Source: Streptomyces sp. Ru72 (GTDB lineage: Bacteria > Actinomycetota > Actinomycetes > Streptomycetales > Streptomycetaceae). From it: a stretch of 64,000 nt of DNA. Of this stretch, positions 53,182 to 61,696 are shown one piece after another. The notes beneath the pieces were generated by a model. That model ran no database searches. It saw nothing but the letters and a program-made list of their open reading frames with translations, and had not been told where the DNA came from. Every line of letters begins with the position of its first letter. Position 1 is the stretch's first letter. Both the position numbers and the translations under genes were made by a program. The DNA is taken from the NCBI RefSeq assembly GCF_002920635.1, contig NZ_PQSR01000022.1, positions 1 through 64,000 on the forward strand. The letters run 5' to 3'.

Positions 53182-53739
53182 CTATGTCCGTCCGTCGTCG
53201 TGTGCGCTGGTGGGTGCGCGGGGCGGCTCGATGGTGTGGTCCTCGCGCTGGCCCGGCAGGCGGGGCTCGGGGTGCGGGAGGGCGCGTGCGGGGGGCGTGG
53301 TGCCTTCCTTGAGCCGGGCGCGCAGGGCGCGGACCTCCTGCTCCAGCGTCCGGGAGCGCTGGTGGGCGTTGTAGAGGTAGCGGACCTTGGTGCGCAGGGC
53401 CCAGGGGTCGACGGGTTTGGTGACGAGGTCGGCGACGCCGAGGGCGAAGGCGGCGGAGGTGAGTTCGGCGTCGATGCCGAAGCCGGTGAGCAGGATGACG
53501 GGGATGTGCTGGGTCTGCTCCACGCGCCGCATGTAGCGCACGACGTCGAGACCGCTGACTTTGGGCATGCGCACGTCGAGGAGCAGAAGGCCGACCTGGC
53601 CGCGCAGCACTTCTTTGAGTGCGGCGTCGCCGTTGGTCGCGCGGGTCACGCGGTAGCCCAGTGGGGCGAGGGCGCTTTCCAGCGCGTAGAGCGTGTCCAC
53701 ATGGTCGTCGACGATGAGAATCCTGGCATCAGACGGCAT
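53182..53739 (-). CDS. Stand-alone response regulator receiver protein
   Basis: The 185-residue protein has a receiver domain (residues 6-120): D11/D12, phosphorylated D55 in LLLLDVRMPKVSGLD, T of ILLTGFG and K of DLVTKPVDP. The rest is a short helical stretch (QRSRTLEQEVRALRARLKEG) and a Pro/His-rich disordered tail; no DNA-binding output domain is present. It may signal through protein contacts. ATG 53739 follows GAGGGGA. No kinase is adjacent. Confidence 0.9.
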   Translation of the reverse strand: MPSDARILIVDDHVDTLYALESALAPLGYRVTRATNGDAALKEVLRGQVGLLLLDVRMPKVSGLDVVRYMRRVEQTQHIPVILLTGFGIDAELTSAAFALGVADLVTKPVDPWALRTKVRYLYNAHQRSRTLEQEVRALRARLKEGTTPPARALPHPEPRLPGQREDHTIEPPRAPTSAHDDGRT

Positions 53740-54065
53740 GGCCTGAGGTCCCCTCGCTTGGGCAACCAGCTTATGCCGGAACCGTCTTACCGCGCGCACC
53801 TTTGACCGGACAAAGAGCCTTTCGGCCGATTCGGAAGGCGTACGCATGTCCGACGGATGTTCGATCGATCGAGCGTTTGTGCGTCAGTCGGGCGCGGTGG
53901 CCGCCCGGACGGCCGACTGCCCACGGCGTCCCTCCGGCGGCCGCGCCCCGGTTGGCACCGCCGGGCAGTCCGCGGCCCTTCCGGCCCGGCGCGGCACATG
54001 CGGCGAGGTACGGCCAGGTGCGGCCGGGAGGGGCGCGCCGCGGCACGCGTGGCCGGTCGCGGATG
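53740..54065. other. 326-base gap, nothing recognised
   Basis: Neither strand carries an open frame with a plausible start site. A GATCGATCGA-type symmetric stretch lies near 53860. The region would hold the response regulator promoter. Confidence 0.5.
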
Positions 54066-54416
54066 TCAATCCTTGGGGCCGTCCGCCGCCGAGGTGGCGT
54101 CCTCGGCGATGCTCTCGTGGTGGCGGATGACCTCCGCGATGATGAAGTTGAGCAGCTTCTCGGCGAACGCGGGGTCGAGTTTCGCGCTCTCCGCCAGCCG
54201 GCGCAGCCGGGCGATCTGTGCGGCCTCCCGGGCCGGATCGGCGGGCGGCAGCTGGTGCGCGGCCTTGAGGTGGCCGACCTGCTGTGTGCACTTGAAGCGC
54301 TCGGCGAGCATATGGACGACGGCGGCGTCGATGTTGTCGATGCTGTCGCGCAGCCGCGCCAGTTCGGCGCGCACGGCCGGGTCGACGTCTCCGGTGGTGC
54401 TGTGGCGGGTGGTCAT
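54066..54416 (-). CDS. Chorismate mutase, AroQ class
   Basis: The 116-residue protein has the all-helical AroQ pattern: ELARLRDSIDNIDAAVVHMLAERFKCTQQVGHLKAAHQLPPADPAREAAQIARLRRLAESAKLDPAFAEKL-NFIIAEVIRHH in pieces, with the catalytic R (first helix), K in VGHLKA and the E/Q helix 3 site. It converts chorismate to prephenate in Phe/Tyr synthesis, or serves secondary metabolism. ATG 54416 has GGGTGG upstream. It is divergent from the metalloprotease-like gene. Confidence 0.88.
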   Translation of the reverse strand: MTTRHSTTGDVDPAVRAELARLRDSIDNIDAAVVHMLAERFKCTQQVGHLKAAHQLPPADPAREAAQIARLRRLAESAKLDPAFAEKLLNFIIAEVIRHHESIAEDATSAADGPKD

Positions 54417-54615
54417 GGGCGACCACCCTACGGGGCGCGCCCTTCCTCGATCATCGGCGTCCGAAGTGCGGATCGCTTCCCTCCCCCGCTCCCCGCGCAC
54501 CACTCCCCGCCGAGGGCGCACCACCCCGGTGGCGCGGCGCCGCGCGTACGCTCCGCCCCCGGCCGCGAGCCCGCCTACAGTGGAAGCACAGCCGGCGTCT
54601 TCAGGGGGTGCGGAC

Positions 54616-55512
54616 GTGGCGAACGGCGGACCGGTCGAGCACGGCTATCCACATCTGGACACGGTGCGGGCGGCCATCACCGCCCTGTACAAGCGGCTCT
54701 CGTACGACACCATCCGCACGTTCGGAACCAGCGTGCTCCCTGCCGACGTGGCCTTCTGCGACCAGGACGACCTGCACCTGGGGGCGCAGCGGGTGGCGCG
54801 CGAGCTGGTGCGGCACTACCGGCTGCCGGACGCCCGGATGATCGTCAGCTTCCGTGAGATGACGCACGCGGCGAACGTCGAACTCGCCGCGGGGCCCGAG
54901 TACTTCGTGGAGCTCAACGACCGGTTCCGCACCCATCGCCGGGACATCGGCGCGGCCCTCGCGCACGAGGTGATGCACGTCTATCTGCACCGCCTCGGTC
55001 TGTCCTTCCCCGGCACGCGTGACAACGAGATCCTCACCGACACGGCGGCGACGTATCTCGGCGCCGGCTGGCTGCTGCTGGACGCCTTCCGTGAGGACGG
55101 GGTGTCGTCGCAGAAGCTCGGCTATCTCACCCCGGAGGAGTTCGGCTACGTGCTCGCCAAGCGGGCTCTGGTGTTCGGGGAGGACCCCGCGGTCTGGTTC
55201 ACCAGCCCGCAGGCGTACGCGGCGTACACCAGGGGCATGGCGCAGGCCCGCCGTGACGAGCAGCAGCCGCCGCTGACGGCGGCAGGCTGGGCGGGCCGCC
55301 GCCGCTACGCCAAAGACCGCCGCTCGGCCCAGGACCATCTGGCGGTCGGTCCGCATCCGGGCGTCCCGTACTCGTTCACCGCGTCCGGCCGCGGTCCGCT
55401 GGGCGTCTGCTTCCCGTGCCCGACCTGCCACCAGCGGATCCGGGTGCCCGTACGGGGGCGGGTGCGGGCGCGCTGCGGGCTGTGCCGCACCGTGCTGGAG
55501 TGCGACACGTGA
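54616..55512 (+). CDS. HExxH metalloprotease-like protein with C-terminal zinc ribbon
   Basis: The 298-residue protein is conserved in Streptomyces but unnamed. ALAHEVMHVYLHRLGL (about residues 115-130) is a HExxH-type zinc protease motif, with a downstream D/E-rich ILTDTAATYLGAGWLLLDAF that could give the third ligand. The C-terminus has CFPCPTCHQRIRVPV and CGLCRTVLECD, four cysteines of a zinc ribbon. There is no signal peptide. Start GTG 54616 has AGGGGGTG upstream. The role is unknown. Confidence 0.65.
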   Translation: MANGGPVEHGYPHLDTVRAAITALYKRLSYDTIRTFGTSVLPADVAFCDQDDLHLGAQRVARELVRHYRLPDARMIVSFREMTHAANVELAAGPEYFVELNDRFRTHRRDIGAALAHEVMHVYLHRLGLSFPGTRDNEILTDTAATYLGAGWLLLDAFREDGVSSQKLGYLTPEEFGYVLAKRALVFGEDPAVWFTSPQAYAAYTRGMAQARRDEQQPPLTAAGWAGRRRYAKDRRSAQDHLAVGPHPGVPYSFTASGRGPLGVCFPCPTCHQRIRVPVRGRVRARCGLCRTVLECDT

Positions 55513-55666
55513 GGTGCGGCGGCCTCCCGGTGCGACCGGAGCGCGACACATGAGTGCGGCCGTCTCCCGGTGCGCCCGGTGAGGCGACTCGGAGGCGGCG
55601 CGGAGGTGGCACAGAACACCTCATATGTCTTTGCGCCCGCGGCCCTCTCGGAGCGAGGGTCGAGTC

Positions 55667-56410
55667 ATGAACACGCACGAGCCGCCGGGGCTGTTCGCGG
55701 CGGTGTACGCAGGGGACGAGGACGCGGTCCTTCGGCTGCTGCGCACGGGAACGAGCCCCGAGTCGACGGACGAGGAGGGCCAGAGCGCCCTGTATCTGGC
55801 GGCGGTGAGCGACGCGCCGGGCGTCGCACGGCTGCTGCTGGCGGCCGGCGCCGATCCCGACCGTCTCAGCGCGGGCGCCGACGCTCCCCTGTGCGGCGCC
55901 GCCTGCGGGGGCCACACGGAGGTCGTACGGACTTTGCTGGCGGCCGGCGCGGATCCGGATCTGGAGGAGGGGTACGGGTTCCGGGCACTGACCTGGGCGG
56001 TGCAGCGGGGCCATGCGGAGGTCGTCCGGCAGCTGCTCGCGGCCGGCGCCGACCCGGACCTGCCCGGCCCCGCCGGGGAACCTCCGCTGGTGGCCGCCGC
56101 CCGCCGCGGCTCCCCCGCCTGCGTGCGGGCCCTGCTGGACCATGGCGCCCGGGCACGGCGGGAAGCGCTCGCCGAGGCGCGGCGCTGGCTCGCACTGGAC
56201 GTCGCGGCCGAGCTCCGGGCGGGCCTTGAGGCGGCATACGGCCCGGGGAACGAGTACGTCACGCGCCGCTGGGAGCAGGAGCCGGGCACGGTGACCGTCG
56301 AGGTCGCCCTGGTGCGCGATGGCAGGCCGGTGGCGGGGAACGACCGGCAGACGGGCCACCGCCTGATCGTGGACCTGTTGCAGGCGGGGCCCGGCGCCCT
56401 CACCGGGTGA
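55667..56410 (+). CDS. Ankyrin-repeat protein
   Basis: The 247-residue protein has about four ankyrin repeats between residues 5 and 170. The LLLAAGADPD hairpin appears three times at regular spacing (about 62, 95 and 129), then VRALLDHGARA. The C-terminal 70 residues (EVALVRDGRPVAG) form no known domain. It should bind a protein partner; the partner is unknown. ATG 55667. A duplicated 40-base segment lies just upstream at 55502-55583. Confidence 0.88.
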   Translation: MNTHEPPGLFAAVYAGDEDAVLRLLRTGTSPESTDEEGQSALYLAAVSDAPGVARLLLAAGADPDRLSAGADAPLCGAACGGHTEVVRTLLAAGADPDLEEGYGFRALTWAVQRGHAEVVRQLLAAGADPDLPGPAGEPPLVAAARRGSPACVRALLDHGARARREALAEARRWLALDVAAELRAGLEAAYGPGNEYVTRRWEQEPGTVTVEVALVRDGRPVAGNDRQTGHRLIVDLLQAGPGALTG

Positions 56411-56421
56411 GGCGCGCAAGC

Positions 56422-56450
56422 GGGGACGCGGGCCTCGTGGCCCGCGCCCC
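56422..56450. terminator. Hairpin between convergent genes
   Basis: A 12-bp stem with one bulged A and a TCGT loop lies between the ankyrin gene stop (56410) and the MFS gene stop (56468). Confidence 0.65.
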
Positions 56451-56467
56451 CAGAGCTCCTGCGCCGT

Positions 56468-57907
56468 TCACTCCTCGTGCGCGGCCACCGCCCGCCGGGG
56501 CAGGGCCGTGCACAGCGCCGCGCACAGCACGAACACGCCCGTCACCCACGGCATCGCTCCGGTCAGCGCCCGCGTCGGACCGTGTGAGATGTGCTCGAAG
56601 AACACGGTGCCGATCACGGCCGCCCCGAGCGCCCCGCCGAACTGCTGAGCGGTGGAGAAGATGCCGGACGCGGCGCCCGCGAGATCGCCGGGGACGGCGG
56701 ACAGCACGACGTTGACGAGGGGTACGACCAGCAGGCCCAGACCGGCGCCCGCGAGCACCAGGCCCGGCACCAGCGGCCAGGCCCCGGTGTGCGTGGCGGG
56801 TGCCCCGTGCGCCGCCGCCCACACCGACCCGAACCCGCCGGCCATGAGCACCGCGCCCGCCGCGAGCACCAGCCGCCCGAAGCGCACCGCCAGCCCGTCC
56901 GCCATCGGCGCGGTCAGGAAGCCGCCGACCGAGAACGCCACCGTCACCACACCCGCCTGCATCGGGGTGTAGCCCTCGCCGCCCTGCAGCCAGATCGCGA
57001 AGATCAGGAAGAAGCCCTGCATGCCCACGGAGAAGAGGAGCTGGACGAGGAATCCGACGGAGAACGCCGGCAGCCGGAACGCCCGCACCGGCAGCAGCGG
57101 CACCGTGTCCGCACCGCGCCGCCCGGCCTGAAGGACGCCGAGTCCGACGACCGCGGCGACGCCGGCCGCGAGGCAGGCCCAGCCCCACAGCGGCCAGCCG
57201 TTGACGCGTCCCTGGACAAGCGGCAGCACGATCGCCACCAGGCCCGCGGCCAGGATCAGGCTGCCGAAGACGTCCGGCCGCCCGGCCGACCTCTCCTTCG
57301 TCGAGGGCACGAGCACCAGCCCGGCCGCGAAGGTGGCGACGGCGACGGGGACGTTCACCAGGAACACCGACCGCCAGCCCCAGCCGAACAGATCGGCGTC
57401 CGTGAGCAGCCCGCCCAGCAGCAGTCCGATCGCGGAGGCGAACCCGGCGACGGCCCCGTACATCCCGAAGGCGGCGCCCCGTTCCCGGCCCTGGAACAGC
57501 GTCCGGAACGAGCCGAGCACCTGCGGCAGCAGCACCGCGGCCATGACGCCCTGCACGGCCCGGGCCGCGATCAGCTGACCCGGTGACTGGGCGATTCCGC
57601 ACCCCAGGCCGGCCAGCCCGAAGCCGGCGGTTCCGAGGAGGAAGAGGCGACGGCGGCCGAACCGGTCACCGAGGTGCCCGGAGATGATCAGCGTGGCCGC
57701 AAAGCCCAGCAGGTAGGCGGAGACCAGCCACTGCAGGGCGTTCTGCGCGGCATGCAGATCACGGCCGATGGACGGGATGGCGACGTTGACGATCGTCCCG
57801 TCGAGCAGGTCCATCAGGGCCGCCACCATCATCACGGCGGCAGCGGCCCAGCGGCGCGGATGCGGCTCCGCCACCGGCTCTGAGGTGGCGGCGAGGGTTG
57901 AGGTCAT
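56468..57907 (-). CDS. MFS drug-efflux transporter, DHA2 family
   Basis: The 479-residue protein has about 14 membrane segments. MMVAALMDLLDGTIVNVAIPSIGRDLHA is the DHA2 helix 1 motif (LDxTIVNVALP), LIISGHLGDRFGRRRLFLLG is motif A, and GRERGAAFGMYGAVAGFASAIGLLLGGLL is motif C of drug antiporters. It likely exports a drug or toxic metabolite with proton exchange. It is divergent from a MarR gene, with two inverted repeats between them, so it is probably repressed by that regulator. Confidence 0.92.
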   Translation of the reverse strand: MTSTLAATSEPVAEPHPRRWAAAAVMMVAALMDLLDGTIVNVAIPSIGRDLHAAQNALQWLVSAYLLGFAATLIISGHLGDRFGRRRLFLLGTAGFGLAGLGCGIAQSPGQLIAARAVQGVMAAVLLPQVLGSFRTLFQGRERGAAFGMYGAVAGFASAIGLLLGGLLTDADLFGWGWRSVFLVNVPVAVATFAAGLVLVPSTKERSAGRPDVFGSLILAAGLVAIVLPLVQGRVNGWPLWGWACLAAGVAAVVGLGVLQAGRRGADTVPLLPVRAFRLPAFSVGFLVQLLFSVGMQGFFLIFAIWLQGGEGYTPMQAGVVTVAFSVGGFLTAPMADGLAVRFGRLVLAAGAVLMAGGFGSVWAAAHGAPATHTGAWPLVPGLVLAGAGLGLLVVPLVNVVLSAVPGDLAGAASGIFSTAQQFGGALGAAVIGTVFFEHISHGPTRALTGAMPWVTGVFVLCAALCTALPRRAVAAHEE

Positions 57908-57950
57908 GGTGACTCCCGACGACGACGGCCGTTGGCACGGCCCGGATTTA

Positions 57951-57970
57951 TTTCGTTCGACCTAACGAAA
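57951..57970. promoter_or_regulatory. Candidate MarR operator 1
   Basis: TTTCGTT and AACGAAA form 7-bp arms around 6 bases, about 44 bases from the MFS start. Shares the form TTCGTTCG-N2-CGAACGAA with the second site. Confidence 0.6.
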
Positions 57971-58003
57971 GACTTGCATCGACAGAGCGATGGGCGCAAG
58001 TCC

Positions 58004-58021
58004 TTAGTTCGCCCGAACGAA
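58004..58021. promoter_or_regulatory. Candidate MarR operator 2
   Basis: TTAGTTCG-CC-CGAACGAA is an 18-bp near-perfect inverted repeat, 20 bases before the MarR start, in the same form as the first site. It would allow autoregulation. Confidence 0.6.
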
Positions 58022-58041
58022 ATATTTGCTAGCCTGGGGCC

Positions 58042-58554
58042 ATGAACAGCGGTGAGACGGACGGCACGACCCACGGCGCGGCAGCGGTCGTGGTGGACGA
58101 CGAGCGGCGGGCCAGGGTGCTGGAGCAGCTCATGGCCGTGGGGCGGCAGCACAGCGCGGTCACGGTGATGTTCCATTCGGCGATCGCCGCGAAGCAGGGC
58201 CTGAACGCCACGGAGGAGAAGACCCTGGACTTCCTCGAGCGGCGCGGTCCGCTTACCGCGAAGGACCTCGCCGAGCTGACCGGCCTTGCCCCCGCGTCCG
58301 TCACGGGGCTCGTCGACCGCCTGCAGTCCAAGGGGTTCGTGCGCAGGGTCAAGCACCCGACGGACAAGCGGCGTGTGCTCGTGGAGCTGGACCAGCGAAA
58401 GCTCGGCGAACTCGCCGTGTTCTTCGAGGAGTGGGCACGGGACATCGTCGAGGCGTGCGAGGAGTTCAGCGAGCAGGAACTGGAGACCGTGGTCCGGTTC
58501 CTGGAAGTGATGTCCGAGCGGCAGAGCAAGTTCGTGGCCCGCCTGTCCGAATAG
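58042..58554 (+). CDS. MarR-family regulator
   Basis: The 170-residue protein has a central winged helix-turn-helix (about residues 60-122): LTAKDLAELTGLAPASVTGLVDRLQSKGFVRRVKHPTDKRRVLVELD, with the D-x-R-R wing turn of MarR proteins. It faces the DHA2 efflux gene across two inverted repeats and is the likely repressor of both genes. ATG 58042 has no strong ribosome site. Confidence 0.92.
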   Translation: MNSGETDGTTHGAAAVVVDDERRARVLEQLMAVGRQHSAVTVMFHSAIAAKQGLNATEEKTLDFLERRGPLTAKDLAELTGLAPASVTGLVDRLQSKGFVRRVKHPTDKRRVLVELDQRKLGELAVFFEEWARDIVEACEEFSEQELETVVRFLEVMSERQSKFVARLSE

Positions 58555-58719
58555 GACGCACGGACGCACGGACCCTCGCCGGGGGCTCCCGGCCCCGGGC
58601 CACCCGGCTGCTGCCCCTGGCTCCCGACTCCCGGGCCCCTGGCACTCGGCCGCCGACCCGGCCCGGCTTCCGGCCGCCGGCTTCGGGCCTCCGCCGGCCT
58701 CGGCCCTTGGCTCCCGGCC

Positions 58720-59634
58720 TCAGTCGGCTCCGTCCCCGTACACGGCCCCCGGTGCCTCGGCCTCCGTCAGGAGTTCCAGCGCCGTCTGCCCCGCCTCGGC
58801 CGGGGTCCACCGCGCGCCCTTGTCCACCGTCGGGCCCCGCCGCCAGCCCTCCATGACGCTGATCCGGCCGCCTTCCGTCTCGAACACCCGGCCGGTCACG
58901 CCGGCGCTCTCGGCGGATCCCAGCCAGACCACCAGGGGCGAGACGTTCTCCGGGGCCATCGCGTCGAAGCCGGTGGCGGGTGCCGCCATCGCCCCGGCGA
59001 ACGTCCGCTCGGTCATCCGGGTACGCGCGGCGGGCGCGATGGCGTTGACCTGCACCCCGTAGCGTCCGAGTTCCGCCGCCGCGACCAGCGTCAGGGCGAC
59101 GATTGCGGCTTTGGCCGCGCTGTAGTTCCCCTGCCCGACCGAGCCCAGCAGCCCGGCGCCGCTGCTGGTGTTGACGACCCGGGCGCAGGGGGTGCGCCCC
59201 GCCTTCGCCTCGGCACGCCAGTGCGCCGCCGCGTGTCTCAGCGGCAGGAAGTGGCCCTTGAGGTGGACGCGCACGACCGCGTCCCATTCGTCCTCGTCGA
59301 GATTGACCAGCATCCGGTCGCGCAGGAAACCGGCGTTGTTGACGAGGGTGTCCAGCCGCCCGTACGCGTCCAGGGCGGCCGCCACCAGGGACGCGGCCCC
59401 TGCGCTCGTCGCGATGTCACCGCCGTGCGCGACCGCTTCGCCACCGGCCGCGCGGATCTCCTCGACGACCCGCCCGGCCGGACTCTCGGCGCCGGGAGTG
59501 CCGTCGAGGCCGACTCCGAGGTCGTTGACGACCACCCTCGCCCCCTCGGTGGCGAACGCGAGGGCGTGGGCGCGTCCGAGACCGCGGCCCGCGCCGGTGA
59601 CGATCACTACGCGGCCGTCGGAGACACCGGTCAC
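58720..59634 (-). CDS. SDR-family oxidoreductase (hydroxysteroid-type, Rv3548c-like)
   Basis: The 304-residue protein has TGAGRGLGRAHALAFA (NAD binding), NNAGFLRDRMLVNLDEDEWDAVVRVHLKGHF, and the catalytic NTSSGAGLLGSVGQGNYSAAKAAI (Ser, Tyr, Lys). It matches in length and pattern the multifunctional-type SDRs of steroid clusters such as Rv3548c. GTG 59634 has AGGAGG upstream. Its start overlaps the stop of the SDR remnant next to it. Confidence 0.85.
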   Translation of the reverse strand: MTGVSDGRVVIVTGAGRGLGRAHALAFATEGARVVVNDLGVGLDGTPGAESPAGRVVEEIRAAGGEAVAHGGDIATSAGAASLVAAALDAYGRLDTLVNNAGFLRDRMLVNLDEDEWDAVVRVHLKGHFLPLRHAAAHWRAEAKAGRTPCARVVNTSSGAGLLGSVGQGNYSAAKAAIVALTLVAAAELGRYGVQVNAIAPAARTRMTERTFAGAMAAPATGFDAMAPENVSPLVVWLGSAESAGVTGRVFETEGGRISVMEGWRRGPTVDKGARWTPAEAGQTALELLTEAEAPGAVYGDGAD

Positions 59635-59813
59635 GGCATGCCTCCTCTTCCTGTCTCCGGAGCGGCCTTGCCGCCCTTGCCGCCCTTGCCGACGGTCGCC
59701 GCGTCGAGGAACGCGGGGCGCTCCCCTCCCCCGTGGACGAGGAGGCTCGCGCCGGTGATGTACGCGGCGGCGTCCGAGGCGAGGAGGAGGTGCTCGGGTC
59801 CCTGGAAGGGTTC
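59631..59813 (-). pseudogene. C-terminal remnant of a second SDR gene
   Basis: Reading the minus strand from 59813 gives EPFQGPEHLLLASDAAAYITGASLLVHGGGERPAF and a short tail up to a stop that overlaps the next SDR start (GTGA). The LLLASDAAAYITGASLLVHGGG block is the typical last strand of a classical SDR. The rest of that gene, including the NAD motif and active site, is missing. The thiolase stop codon adjoins the break, so a deletion has fused the two loci. Confidence 0.7.
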
Positions 59814-60969
59814 AGAGCCGTTCGATGATCGTGACGTTGGCCTGTCCGCCGCCCTCGCACATCGTCTGCAGGCCCAGACGGCCGCCGGTGCGCTCGAGTT
59901 CGTTCAGGAGGGTGGTCATCAGCTTGGCCCCGGTGGCACCCAGGGGGTGGCCGAGCGCGATGGCGCCGCCGTTGACGTTGACCTTCTCCGGGTCGGCGCC
60001 GGTCTCCTTCAGCCAGGCGAGGACGACCGGGGCGAACGCCTCGTTGATCTCGACGAGGTCGATGTCGTCGATCGTCAGCCCGGTCTTCTTCAGGGCGTGC
60101 GCGGTCGCCGGGATCGGAGCCGTCAGCATGCGGATCGGGTCCTCGCCGCGCACCGAGAGGTGGTGGACCCGGGCGCGCGGGGTCAGCCGGTGTTCCCGCA
60201 CGGCCCGTTCCGAGGCCAGCAGCAGGGCCGCGGCACCGTCGGAGACCTGTGAGGAGCAGGCGGCGGTGACGGTACCGCCCTCCAGGACCGGCTTCAGCTC
60301 GGCCATCTTCTCCAGGGAGGTGTCCCGGCGCGGGCCTTCGTCGACCGTGACGGCCCCGTAGGCGACGGTCTCCTTCTCGAAGCGGCCCTCGTCGATTGCG
60401 CGCACCGCACGCCGGTGCGAGCGGAGGGCGTACTCCTCCTGGTCGCGCCGGGTGATGCCCCACTTGGCTGCGATCATCTCGGCGCCGACGAACTGGTTGA
60501 CGGGTTGGTCGCCGTAGCGGGCCCGCCAGCCCTCGCTCCCCGCGAACGGCCCCTCGGTCAGCCCGAGTGGTTCGGCGGCCTGCCGGGAGGCGAAGGCGAT
60601 CGGGATCTGCGACATGTTCTGCACGCCGCCCGCGACCACCAGGTCCTGGGTACCGGACATGACGGCCTGCGCCGCGAAGTGCACGGCCTGCTGGGAGGAG
60701 CCGCACTGACGGTCGACGGTCACGCCGGGCACCTCCTGCGGCAGCCCGGCGGCCAGCCAGCAGGTGCGGGCGATGTCCCCGGCCTGCGGGCCGACGGTGT
60801 CCAGGCAGCCGAGGACGACGTCCTCCACTGCGGCCGGGTCCACGCCCGAGCGCTCCATGAGGGCTTTGAGTACATGTGCGCCCAGGTCGGCCGGATGGAC
60901 CCCGCTGAGCCCGCCCCGGCGCCGCCCGACGGGCGTACGGACCGCTTCGACGATGTAGGCCTCGGCCAT
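59812..60969 (-). CDS. Thiolase (acetyl-CoA acyltransferase, FadA6-like)
   Basis: The 385-residue protein has EAVRTPVGRRRGGLSG, VDRQCGSSQQAVHFAAQAV with catalytic C89, GGAIALGHPLGATGAKL (catalytic His) and LQTMCEGGGQANVTIIERL (second catalytic Cys). Its position next to a KstR2-like regulator and an IpdF-like SDR matches FadA6 in the mycobacterial steroid CD-ring cluster. It would cleave a 3-ketoacyl-CoA. ATG 60969. Stop adjoins the SDR remnant. Confidence 0.9.
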   Translation of the reverse strand: MAEAYIVEAVRTPVGRRRGGLSGVHPADLGAHVLKALMERSGVDPAAVEDVVLGCLDTVGPQAGDIARTCWLAAGLPQEVPGVTVDRQCGSSQQAVHFAAQAVMSGTQDLVVAGGVQNMSQIPIAFASRQAAEPLGLTEGPFAGSEGWRARYGDQPVNQFVGAEMIAAKWGITRRDQEEYALRSHRRAVRAIDEGRFEKETVAYGAVTVDEGPRRDTSLEKMAELKPVLEGGTVTAACSSQVSDGAAALLLASERAVREHRLTPRARVHHLSVRGEDPIRMLTAPIPATAHALKKTGLTIDDIDLVEINEAFAPVVLAWLKETGADPEKVNVNGGAIALGHPLGATGAKLMTTLLNELERTGGRLGLQTMCEGGGQANVTIIERL

Positions 60970-61010
60970 GGTGGACTCCCTCGCGCAGGACGACGGTTCA
61001 CATACGGTGC

Positions 61011-61655
61011 TCACGTGCTGATGTGCTCCTGCTGCTGTTCGCGTACGGCGATCCCGTCGAGCACCATCGACAGGTACTGGCGGGCGATCTCCTCCGGGCT
61101 GTGCTGTCCACCGGGCCGGTACCAGGACGCGGCGACCCACACGGTGTCGCGCACGAACCGGTAGGCGAGCCGGACGTCGAGGTCGGCCCGGAAGACCCGG
61201 TCGGCGACGCCCCGTTCCAGCGTGGACAGCCACGCCTTCTCGAACTTGCGTTGCGACTCGGCGAGGAACGCGAACCGTTCCTGCGCCGCCAGCTGTTTGG
61301 ACTCCTTCTGGTAGATCGCGACGGCCGCGCGGTGTCGGTCGATCTCCCGGAAGGACTCGGTGACCAGTGCCTGAAGCGTCTCCCGCGGGCCGAGCCCGGC
61401 GTCCAGGACGGTGTCGTAGCCGTCCCACAGCTCGTCCAGGAAGGTACGCAGGATCTCCTCCAGCATCGACTCCTTGGAGTCGAAGTGGTAGTAGAGGCTG
61501 CCCGCCAGCATTCCGGCGTGGTCGGCGATCGTTCGGACGGTGGTGGCGTTGTAGCCCTGCTCGGCGAAGACCTCGGCGGCGGTGTCGAGGAGCTCCCGGC
61601 GGCGAGCGGGCGCGGCCGTCACCTGGGGCTTGTTGTTGGTCGGCTTGGTCGGCAC
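61011..61655 (-). CDS. TetR-family regulator, KstR2-like
   Basis: The 214-residue protein has an N-terminal helix-turn-helix (about residues 18-64): RRRELLDTAAEVFAEQGYNATTVRTIADHAGMLAGSLYYHFDSKESMLEEIL, and a helical ligand domain. The MLAGSLYYHF recognition helix and the neighbours (thiolase, IpdF-like SDR, acyl-CoA dehydrogenase) fit KstR2, which represses steroid CD-ring genes and senses a CoA thioester. Start GTG 61655 is likely; an upstream in-frame ATG at about 61688 is possible. A site resembling the KstR2 box lies at 62496-62509. Confidence 0.85.
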   Translation of the reverse strand: MPTKPTNNKPQVTAAPARRRELLDTAAEVFAEQGYNATTVRTIADHAGMLAGSLYYHFDSKESMLEEILRTFLDELWDGYDTVLDAGLGPRETLQALVTESFREIDRHRAAVAIYQKESKQLAAQERFAFLAESQRKFEKAWLSTLERGVADRVFRADLDVRLAYRFVRDTVWVAASWYRPGGQHSPEEIARQYLSMVLDGIAVREQQQEHIST

Positions 61656-61696
61656 GGATCCATTGTGATCCCGGGGGCACGGGTCCATCGCCGGGC

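Noticed and set aside
58590-58720. CCGG-rich low-complexity stretch after the MarR gene
   Set aside because: No regular unit, no gene and no stable hairpin that stands out from the background.
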